Assembly (NCBI GenBank): GCA_041690355.1
Contig: JAWLHK010000018.1
Location: forward strand, 6,720-70,719
Direction: 5' to 3'
Source of the DNA: JAWLHK01 sp041690355 [NCBI: bacterium]
GTDB lineage: Bacteria; J088; JAWLBW01
DNA length: 64,000 bases
Of the stretch, positions 46,225-54,025 are shown piece by piece (position 1 is the stretch's first letter; the number at the start of each line of letters is the position of its first letter). The notes beneath the pieces are model-generated. The model had not been told where the DNA came from and did not search any database. It worked only from the letters and a program-made list of their open reading frames with translations. Both the position numbers and the translations under genes were made by a program.

Positions 46225-47816
46225 TGCTCGAAAGGGATGAAGGCAAAGAAGGCGTAGAGCAAGAGGAGGTTCAGGCCCTCGCCGAATCTCTGCGTCTCCA
46301 TCTTGGGAGTCTTCAACCATCCGCCGACCACGGAACCGCGGTGCCGGAGGCGAGTACGACCTCCGGTCTGCAGAGGGTACGGTTTCCAGAGACGCTTCTA
46401 CGCAGTCAAGCCTCCGCAAAGGACGAGTACTACTGGCTTCGAACGCCTTCCCTCGAGAGGATCGCCCCCATCCAGACGCCGGAATACTTTCCCCACCGCA
46501 ATGAGCCCTCACCAGAGATACTGCCACCGGTAGAACACGCGAGAGGCAGGCAGCCTGACCGACAGCGAGCCGACGGGCCACCCTTAACGGGATCCCGCGG
46601 CCTGCGCGCTAGAACGGGAGCATCGGTGCGAGAAGACTTTCCGGCCTTGAACCAGAAGGTCAACGGTCATCCACTTGTATGGCTCGACAACGGCGCGACG
46701 ACACAAAAGCCGAACGAAGTCATCGAGGCCGTGAACGCCTTTTATCGGTTCGACAATTCCAATGTTCATCGCGGCGCGCATACCCTTGCCGCCCGTGCAA
46801 CCGATGCGTACGAGAATGCCCGCGAGCGGGTTCGCGCTTTTCTCGGCGCGGCAAGTTCAGAAGAGGTCGTTTTCGTAAGGGGCACGACCGAGGCCATCAA
46901 TCTCGTCGCACAGTCATGGGGAGCGGCCAATGTCTCAGCAGGAGATGAGATTCTTGTCTCCCAGCTCGAGCACCATTCGAACATTGTTCCGTGGTTCGAA
47001 CTTTGCCGCCGTGTTGGAGCCAGGCTCCGCGTCATTCCCGTCGATGACGACGGGAACATTGATCTCGAATCCTATGGGCGAATGCTTAATTCCCGGACCA
47101 GGCTCGTCGCCCTTACTCAGGTCGCCAACGCCATCGGCACGGTGCTACCCATCGGGCTGATGGCCCAGATCGCCAAAACGCACGGCGCAACCGTTCTGGT
47201 CGACGGAGCGCAGTCGATTGCGCATTTACCGGTGAATGTTGCCTGTCTCGATATCGACTTCTTCGCGTTCTCAGGTCACAAAATCTACGGACCCACCGGC
47301 ATTGGCGTGCTGTGGGCGCGAAAGGGCATTCTCGAGTGCATGCCCCCATGGCAGGGCGGCGGAAGCATGATTCGCGACGTCACCTTCGAGCGAATCGAGT
47401 ACGCATCCCTGCCCGCACGCTTTGAAGCGGGAACGCCAAACCTGGCTGGTGCCGTCGGTCTCGGTAGTGCCCTCGCGTATGTCGTGCAACTGGGGCGAGT
47501 GGCAATTGCGGCGCATGAACACGAACTCCTGAACCGCCTTCTCGAGCGGCTACGAAACCTCCCGCATGTGACAACGATAGGCGCACCATTCACGCAAGCT
47601 GGTGCTGTATCGTTCGTTGTCGAGGGTCACGACCCGCAAAAGGTCGGGAAGTACTTGAACAGCCGTGGCATAGCCGTACGCGCGGGGCATCACTGCGCCC
47701 AGCCCACCCTGCGGCGCTTCGGCTACGAAGCCTCCGTACGTGCCTCCGTTGGAGTTTACAACGACGAAGAGGATATCGACATGCTTCTGTCGGCACTGAG
47801 ATCGCTGAAGCCATAA
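46224..47816 (+). CDS. Cysteine desulfurase with long disordered N-terminal cargo-type extension
   Basis: 530 residues, starting in a TGATG overlap with the shell gene. Residues 1-134 are acidic at first and then Pro/Ser/Arg-rich with no predicted fold; in Family 2 encapsulins such an extension directs the cargo into the shell. From 135 it is a SufS/CsdA-type PLP enzyme (VREDFPALN...WLDNGATTQKP). The PLP lysine is Lys353 (AFSGHKIYGPTG), with ARFEAGTPN, and the catalytic Cys491 is in RAGHHCAQP. It removes sulfur from cysteine as enzyme-bound persulfide. Reported systems of this type store sulfur inside the shell. Confidence 0.92.
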   Translation: MLERDEGKEGVEQEEVQALAESLRLHLGSLQPSADHGTAVPEASTTSGLQRVRFPETLLRSQASAKDEYYWLRTPSLERIAPIQTPEYFPHRNEPSPEILPPVEHARGRQPDRQRADGPPLTGSRGLRARTGASVREDFPALNQKVNGHPLVWLDNGATTQKPNEVIEAVNAFYRFDNSNVHRGAHTLAARATDAYENARERVRAFLGAASSEEVVFVRGTTEAINLVAQSWGAANVSAGDEILVSQLEHHSNIVPWFELCRRVGARLRVIPVDDDGNIDLESYGRMLNSRTRLVALTQVANAIGTVLPIGLMAQIAKTHGATVLVDGAQSIAHLPVNVACLDIDFFAFSGHKIYGPTGIGVLWARKGILECMPPWQGGGSMIRDVTFERIEYASLPARFEAGTPNLAGAVGLGSALAYVVQLGRVAIAAHEHELLNRLLERLRNLPHVTTIGAPFTQAGAVSFVVEGHDPQKVGKYLNSRGIAVRAGHHCAQPTLRRFGYEASVRASVGVYNDEEDIDMLLSALRSLKP

Positions 47817-47824
47817 GAGCCATT

Positions 47825-50800
47825 ATGAAGAGACATTTGATTCTGGTTGCCTCAGCGCTTGTGCACTATGCGTGTTCGGCAGAGCTGGAACACCAAGGCC
47901 CCTTCGATCCCATGACCGACGCGGCGAAGCAGGCGCCCGCCGAGGTCTCGGGCAAAATTACGCTTGAAGGAGAGTCAGACTACGCGGGGGTGAACATCCT
48001 CTTTTCGGGGCCAACCGAAAAGTCAACCGTGACCCTGGCCGACGGTTCTTTCTCCACGAACGGTTTAGTTCCCGGACGCTATCGAATTACCTACTCTGCA
48101 CGCGGATTTCAGGAGATCAGCCAGGTTCTGGAACTCTCACTCGGTGAGCGTCTCGAGCTGCCGACCGGCGGATTGGCGCTACGTACGGCCACCGTTCGCG
48201 GTGAAATCAAATCAGACGACGAGAGCCTGCTTGACGTTACAGGCAGCCAAATCAGAATCCGGCGCATCTACGGTCCGCGAGCAAGCAGCCAAGCCGGCCC
48301 CGCGCTCCGTAGGTCAGCGGAGGTTTTGGACGACGACGAAGACTCCTTCACTGACTTTACGACCGTCGACTCCGATGGGACATACGAATACGACGGCGTT
48401 AAGGCCGGCACCTACACGATGATCGTCAAACAAGAGGGTGCCGTTTCGACGGAAACCGAGTTCAACGTTTCCGGTGAGACCGAAGATGTCACCGTCAAAC
48501 CGCAGGTCATCAAGCCGCTCTCGGGCGTTTTTTCAATCCGCGGGACCCTGCGCGACGGCTCCGTCTCGCTCGCCTATACGGTGACCCGTGACGTGACGGT
48601 CCTTGCAACGGCTTACAATGCATCGTTTGTGCAGCTTGGCGAAGATAGAGGCAACGGTTGCATCTACGGTATCGATCAGGAACTCGAGGCGGCCATGGAC
48701 ATTCGACTATCGGCCGGCGATGGACTGAAGACGGCATGCATGCGACTGAAAGACAACGCGGGAGCATCGAGCCCCGACATCCGTTCGACGATCTTTCTCG
48801 ACGCCACTCCGCCGACTGTGCCGTTTCTGGAACTGAATGGCGGCCGCGAGTACACAACTGACGACATCGTAACGGCCGAGGTCTTTGCCAGTGATACCGG
48901 CGCGGGGGTGCATCGCATCCACTACCGCTTCGGAGCGGCCACGACGTCAACGATCAACTACGTTCCGTCGTTCATTCACGGCTTGACGCAGGAAGGCGAG
49001 CAAGACTTATGGTTACAGGTCGAGGACCGGGCAGGAAACCTCTCTTTGCCGTATGTGATTCCCCTGAGGTACGACGGCACGCCACCGATCTCCCCTGCCG
49101 TCGAAATTCTCGGTAGCGAGGGCGTCGCGCTGCGAACGGCCAGAGAAATCGTCACCCTGCAACTCAGCTACCCCGATGACGCAGCAGAGATGCGGCTTTC
49201 GAACCTGGCCGACCTGTCGGGCGTGCCATGGCAAGCGGTTACCCCTTCTTTACCCTGGCAGCTCTATTCAGGCGACGGCGTCAAAACCGTATACGTTCAG
49301 GTACGGGATGAGGCCGGGAACGCGAGCGCCATATCGGCGGCGACGATTACCCTCGATCAATCGCCCCCCGAGACGCCGGCGTTACAGGTCTTCGACATCG
49401 ACGGAGACGGTTTTGCCCTCTCATCCACCCGCGTCGAGCTCCGCTGGAGTCAGGCGATCGAAGGTGATCTCGCCTCCTATGAGCTTCAGGTTTTCGTCGA
49501 AGGCTTGTCGACCTCTTTCGTCGCCGAGGCGACACCCGGTCCCTCACAGTTCGAATACGCGAGCGATGTGTCGATGACGACCGGCTACACGCACAACTAC
49601 CGCGTTCGGGCTGCCGACGATCTCGGGAATACGTCAGCCTGGTCCAACATTGCCATCGCAAAGCCATTCGATCCGGTGGGTGTCGTGTGCAGTGTGGAGG
49701 CCGGTCCGGACCAATTTTCGCTGGGATGGTCACCGGGGGTTGGCACCTACACGATTGAATCCACGCTTTCAAAGCGAAACGCATTCGGCACAGCTACGTT
49801 TACGGATCTCACGGCGAATCAGGTTTTTGCCGGATACGCCGCCCCGTTTGCCCTTCCGGAGCAGGCGATGGATTACGAGCTGATCCTTCGGCAGTCGAAC
49901 CAAGACAACAGCCTCAGCTACCGGAGCACGTTCGATGCACCCGGCCCCTACCGAAAGCGGCTCGGTGCCGGTGGCTTGTACGTCGCCATTGAAATGGATT
50001 TGGCGGGGGCGATCCATATCGGCCATTGGGATCTGTACAAAAACGACCTCCTGTACACGACGAACAAAGGCGGCGAATGGGTTACCGAGTCCGTCGAGTC
50101 GGCCGGCAGAGTTGGTGAATATGCCGACATGACCCTTGATGCACATGGGTACGCCCATTTCAGCTACTACGACGGCTATCCGAATAACGATTTAAAGTAC
50201 GCCACAAATGCCTCCGGAAGCTGGCAGGTTTATACGGTGGATGCGACGGGCACGACCGGCTGGCAGACCTCGATCGCCGTCGACAGCCAAGGCGCCGCGC
50301 ATGTCAGCTACCACTATCAAACCGAGAACGACCTCCGCTACGCGACGAATGAATCGGGGAGCTGGCAGAGCTATACGTTGGATACGGCTGGCAATACAGG
50401 TCAATATTCATCCATCGTCGTCGATTCGGATGACCGAATTCATATTGGCTATCTCAACGTGGACCAGAACCGGCTCTATTACGCGACCAACAAGAGCGGC
50501 GGCTGGACCCGCGAATTAATCGGTCCCGCTTCGATCTATACAAATATGGCGGTAGATGGAGAAGGGGGGCTGCACATCGCCTATGAGTACGACAGCCAGA
50601 TTTGGTACGCCGAGAACACGACTGGAACGTGGACGAGACAAGCCGTAGACCCGAGCGTGAGCGTGGGTCGAGACCCTGGAATTGCCCTGGACCTGCAGGG
50701 CAGGGTCTTCATCACCTATAGAGATTACGGCAATGATAGCCTCAAGCTTGCGACCAACCTTTCCGGCGGCTGGGAAAACGCAACGCTCGACGCTTCGGCT

Positions 50801-51928
50801 CGAAGCGGTCAGCATTCGTCAATTGCGCTTGATCGAGCCGGTCGGCTTCATATCGCCTACAGTGAAGATGACGGCTACCTTCGTTACCTCAACACCGCGC
50901 CCGGCGTGTACGAAAAGACCATCGTACACGCCACGGGTGACGCGGGAGAAATGTCGTCGTACGCACGGGCGGCGACAGGGGTAGAGTTCATTGCCTACTA
51001 CCAGGCGTCGGGCCAGAACCTTCGTTTTGCCTCGAACGTTACCGGGGTATGGGAACACCGCCTGCTGGATGGAGACGGCGAGGTAGGCTGGTTTCCGTCC
51101 TTGGCCGTCGACGCCGACGGTCTTCCTCACGTCGCCTACTACAAAATGAGCCAAGCCCTCAAGTACGCGACGGCAACCTCTAGCGGCGTTTGGAGCATTG
51201 AAGTTGTCGACGATAGCGCTGATGCAGGCCGTGGAGCCTCGCTTGCATTGGACTCGACCGGGGCCGCGCATATCAGTTATCACGATTTTGATGCGAAAGA
51301 TTTGAAATATGCCACGAACGCATCCGGCAACTGGGTGATTACGACCCTCGAGTCCTCTGGAAACGTCGGCTACTTCACGTCTATTGCCGTCGACAACCAA
51401 GATAACGTGTATATTGCCTACCAGCACCCTGGTTACAAGGAACTCCGGTACGCCACCAATCGGGGAGGATCGTGGTCGTTCACAACCATCGATAGCAACG
51501 GGGATGCCGGCTGGGCGCCCCAGCTCGTGCTGGACGAGAACGACACGCCACATATTTCCTACCACGTGTGGCCGGGCGAAACTCGCTACGCAACGCTGCG
51601 AGGAGGAGGCTGGCAGATTGAAAGTCTAAATGACCTTGTGGGGAACACGGCGATTTACTCGTCCATCGCTGTTTCCGGCGGACGCATCGGCGTGGCCGTC
51701 GAAAGCTTGGACCTCGGCGGACTCGTCTTCGTGGAAAAAGGTACGGGCCGCTGGACTGCCCATGTCATGGACATTGAAAAAGGCGGCGCCCCATCCCTTG
51801 AATTTGTGAATTTCGACGCAGCCTACCTCTCCTACTACGATAGGAATGCCAGAGACCTGAAATATTTATCCTTTCACTACCAATGCAGCGAAGCAAAGCA
51901 GGTTGAGCGAATCGGCCCGTTCGACTGA
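47825..51928 (+). CDS. Giant lipoprotein with Ig-like domains and a 14-repeat propeller (1367 aa)
   Basis: Starts 8 bases after the desulfurase stop, so it belongs to the same operon. The signal MKRHLILVASALVHYACSAE (lipobox HYAC) predicts lipidation. N-terminal carboxypeptidase-regulatory-like domains (KITLEGESDYAGVNILF..., TVDSDGTYEYDGVKAGTYTM) are followed by three or four Ig/Fn3-like modules (DATPPTVPF, YDGTPPISP, LDQSPPETP). Then, from about residue 720, come fourteen ~44-residue repeats with the pattern SIAVDS.G..HISY....DLKYATN.SG.W, which would give two seven-bladed propellers. Probably cell-surface; the ligand is unknown. Confidence 0.85.
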   Translation: MKRHLILVASALVHYACSAELEHQGPFDPMTDAAKQAPAEVSGKITLEGESDYAGVNILFSGPTEKSTVTLADGSFSTNGLVPGRYRITYSARGFQEISQVLELSLGERLELPTGGLALRTATVRGEIKSDDESLLDVTGSQIRIRRIYGPRASSQAGPALRRSAEVLDDDEDSFTDFTTVDSDGTYEYDGVKAGTYTMIVKQEGAVSTETEFNVSGETEDVTVKPQVIKPLSGVFSIRGTLRDGSVSLAYTVTRDVTVLATAYNASFVQLGEDRGNGCIYGIDQELEAAMDIRLSAGDGLKTACMRLKDNAGASSPDIRSTIFLDATPPTVPFLELNGGREYTTDDIVTAEVFASDTGAGVHRIHYRFGAATTSTINYVPSFIHGLTQEGEQDLWLQVEDRAGNLSLPYVIPLRYDGTPPISPAVEILGSEGVALRTAREIVTLQLSYPDDAAEMRLSNLADLSGVPWQAVTPSLPWQLYSGDGVKTVYVQVRDEAGNASAISAATITLDQSPPETPALQVFDIDGDGFALSSTRVELRWSQAIEGDLASYELQVFVEGLSTSFVAEATPGPSQFEYASDVSMTTGYTHNYRVRAADDLGNTSAWSNIAIAKPFDPVGVVCSVEAGPDQFSLGWSPGVGTYTIESTLSKRNAFGTATFTDLTANQVFAGYAAPFALPEQAMDYELILRQSNQDNSLSYRSTFDAPGPYRKRLGAGGLYVAIEMDLAGAIHIGHWDLYKNDLLYTTNKGGEWVTESVESAGRVGEYADMTLDAHGYAHFSYYDGYPNNDLKYATNASGSWQVYTVDATGTTGWQTSIAVDSQGAAHVSYHYQTENDLRYATNESGSWQSYTLDTAGNTGQYSSIVVDSDDRIHIGYLNVDQNRLYYATNKSGGWTRELIGPASIYTNMAVDGEGGLHIAYEYDSQIWYAENTTGTWTRQAVDPSVSVGRDPGIALDLQGRVFITYRDYGNDSLKLATNLSGGWENATLDASARSGQHSSIALDRAGRLHIAYSEDDGYLRYLNTAPGVYEKTIVHATGDAGEMSSYARAATGVEFIAYYQASGQNLRFASNVTGVWEHRLLDGDGEVGWFPSLAVDADGLPHVAYYKMSQALKYATATSSGVWSIEVVDDSADAGRGASLALDSTGAAHISYHDFDAKDLKYATNASGNWVITTLESSGNVGYFTSIAVDNQDNVYIAYQHPGYKELRYATNRGGSWSFTTIDSNGDAGWAPQLVLDENDTPHISYHVWPGETRYATLRGGGWQIESLNDLVGNTAIYSSIAVSGGRIGVAVESLDLGGLVFVEKGTGRWTAHVMDIEKGGAPSLEFVNFDAAYLSYYDRNARDLKYLSFHYQCSEAKQVERIGPFD

Positions 51929-51999
51929 TTGACGCATTGGCAGGTGGAATTGCGGTCGGCAAGAAGGTCGACGGCATGAAGACCGTAGGTCAAGTATAC

Positions 52000-52303
52000 T
52001 GCGCCTGAGTTCTCCCGAGGTAGAAGCACGGACCAACCGGTGGGGAAATTATCCGGTCCTTCCCGGCCGCAAGCCCGGAGGCGGGAGTCAGCCCGGTTCC
52101 CGCGCCCGCCGGCAGGTCGCCATTTTCGCGCTCGCCATCCTGCCGGCCGTGCTCACCGTGCATGCGCTGCTGAACGGCGCCCCGGACGTCGGAGACGCGG
52201 TGGCGCCGTCGTCGCGTGCCTGCTCCTGCTCTTCGGCGGCGCGGGCGCTCTCCTGCTGCTGACGTGGCTTCTCGAGCGCTTGCTGGGGGGGGGAGGGGGG
52301 TAG
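52000..52303 (+). pseudogene. Small membrane protein, broken copy 3
   Basis: Lacks the first ~50 codons. Homology begins at the LLRLS codons and is closest to copy 1 (EVEARTNRWGNYPVLPGRKPGGG). A single-base deletion in the GTGGGCGCC stretch near 52203 shifts the frame in the last third. It marks the right edge of the accessory island. Confidence 0.85.
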
Positions 52304-52500
52304 CGATAACGGAGTGATGGTGAGCGGCAAGGCCCACGTATTGCTAAGAATCCACCAGAAAGCGGGGACGGCCGCAGTCCGCTCGAGTATCGGGTTAGAC
52401 TAGGAGGAGTGTCTCCTCCCGGCAACGGTCAATGAAAAGCGATATGACGGCCAAAGAAAGTCTAGTATATGCAACGTCGATGCCGATCGCCGACTTATCG
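52304..52500. other. Intergenic stretch, no gene seen
   Basis: Contains a 7-bp hairpin GGAGGAG-TGT-CTCCTCC (52403-52419) without a T-run. No plausible coding frame. Composition is more AT-rich than the housekeeping part. Confidence 0.5.
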
Positions 52501-52776
52501 TTAACCCCTTGAGACCGGCTCCCACTTGCCGCCCGTGTATGTCTCGACCCCCAAACTGAGTATTTGGCTGCACGCCGTGCAGGAGAAGTAGTAGATAGGA
52601 ATGTCGTCCCAGGTACCTCTCTCTGAAATTTCAGAAATCGGCGGGCTTGAGATCCTTATTTAGCCACTGGGCCAAAAGTCCGATGGCTCCAAGCGGCCGG
52701 CGGCGATCTCTTCTTTCGCTAGTCTGATCGGGTCGAAGGTCCCGTGGCGATTGAAGCGCTCGCAGAGACTGCACAT
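52501..52776 (-). pseudogene. Small two-CxxC protein gene interrupted by one in-frame stop
   Basis: From ATG 52776 (or 52797) the frame reads MCSLCERFNRHGTFDPIRL...FWPSG, then TAA (52662-52660), then continues in the same frame as IRISSPPISEIS...DDIPIYYFSCTACSQILSLG...KWEPVSRG to TAA at 52501. The two CxxC pairs (CSLC and CTAC) suggest a zinc ribbon split by a single nonsense mutation; a sequencing error or readthrough are alternatives. It lies about 100 bases downstream of the PLD nuclease gene on the same strand. No family is recognised. Confidence 0.55.
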
Positions 52777-52839
52777 CCTGCTTCGTTTCTGGCACATGGA
52801 CCGTTCGGGGCTAACTCTTGCTGTGGTGATGATGCCTCA

Positions 52840-52856
52840 CGGTCTAACATCTATTG
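52840..52856. repeat. Left 17-bp direct repeat flanking the RT cassette
   Basis: CGGTCTAACATCTATTG. Matches 56516-56532 with one mismatch, same orientation. Lies 22 bases past the PLD gene stop. Confidence 0.7.
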
Positions 52857-52877
52857 GGCAGCTGCACCACCAAAAGG

Positions 52878-53864
52878 TCATGGCAGCTCTGTCGGCCATG
52901 TTGCGGCATAGACCTGACGACAAACTACATCCCATGCATTCCAGTCTTTCTTACGCGGAGCTCCTGGGATGCCCCAGTATCCGTCACCGGGCATTTTGTC
53001 GGTCTCCGAAACCACGATACTACTGATGGGAGGAAGCGCGTGCTCGGTGCAGCGCCGACTAACCTGGCCCAACGGGGTACCCCATCTCCTCCGCTCAACC
53101 CTGACATCAGCCCTTACGAAGTAGGCGTCCGAAAGTTCCTGATAGGTGATCGTGTCCTTTGTTCGGACAATTGTAAGGAGAATCTCGTAGACAACATTCA
53201 GATCAACATGCGACTCGGGGGGTGCGCCCTCAACTCGCTCTCTTCCATTGGGCTTTGACGGGGGCTGGTTCGTATGTTGAGACCCGTGCGACGCAGCCAT
53301 TGGTTGGAGTGGAATCGGGCGCTCTAGCGGTGGGAGACCTGGCACGGCTGGATGTTGCAGCTGCGAGGCGTCTCGATAGGCCCGTTCGTAGCGCGCCAGC
53401 CATGAGTCGTCTGGTTCGACGCCGGCACCCCACGCTTCATCGAACACGTTGACCAGACTACGAATAACCTCGTTGCCTTGGGGACCCGCAAGCATCAGGT
53501 TGACCTCGGTGTTCTCGCCGAAGCCACCAGACGTGAAGTTGCTCGATCCAATGACGATACGCGTAGTGGAACCGTTGCTTGCGACGAGCAGCTTCGGATG
53601 AAAAACTCCGCCAGCTTGGTGAATCACACGAAGCACACGGAGTGCGTGTAGTTGTCGGAGGACGAACGGCTCGGTACGGTTGAAGTGAACGCCGAGGATC
53701 GCCCTGCGCACCTTTCCGAGCGGCAGAGCCTTCCAGTGATTTGCAGTACCTTCGCCGGAGGAGGCCCAAGCGTAGGCCAGGTCGATATAGCTCGACCAAT
53801 CCGCGACGCCACGGAGTGCGGCAACCAACTCGACCTCCGTAGCGAGAACCTCAACTGAAAGCAC
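52878..53864 (-). CDS. PLD-type nuclease, probable defence effector (328 aa)
   Basis: GTG 53864 is chosen because AAAGGAG lies 8 bases upstream. The N-terminal half has one phospholipase-D-like active-site motif: FHPKLLVASNGSTTRIVIGSSNFTSGGFGENTEVNL, with His89, Lys91, GSSN at 106-109 and Glu120. This pattern is seen in PLD-fold restriction nucleases of the NgoFVII/BfiI kind. A Pro/Gly-rich linker (about 175-215) joins a C-terminal domain (VVYEILLTIVRTKDTITYQEL...) resembling a winged helix. It follows the reverse transcriptase gene by 161 bases, on the same strand. Confidence 0.75.
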   Translation of the reverse strand: MLSVEVLATEVELVAALRGVADWSSYIDLAYAWASSGEGTANHWKALPLGKVRRAILGVHFNRTEPFVLRQLHALRVLRVIHQAGGVFHPKLLVASNGSTTRIVIGSSNFTSGGFGENTEVNLMLAGPQGNEVIRSLVNVFDEAWGAGVEPDDSWLARYERAYRDASQLQHPAVPGLPPLERPIPLQPMAASHGSQHTNQPPSKPNGRERVEGAPPESHVDLNVVYEILLTIVRTKDTITYQELSDAYFVRADVRVERRRWGTPLGQVSRRCTEHALPPISSIVVSETDKMPGDGYWGIPGAPRKKDWNAWDVVCRQVYAATWPTELP

Positions 53865-54025
53865 GTTGCTGACTCCTTTTCGCTGCATGGAGTGCCGACC
53901 TACTCAGGGAGGAAGTTCCGGTCTGCCCAAGTTCCAGGTCGCCGGCGGCGGCCCCGCGGTATCCCAAATTTACCTCATCGCTAAGCAGGCCGCAGTCCGC
54001 ATGAAGTAGGCTTGTTAGAGTGAGA

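Noticed and set aside
52660-52662. Recoded stop (readthrough) in the small CxxC gene
   Set aside because: TAA with no known recoding element beside it; a nonsense mutation or sequencing error is simpler.
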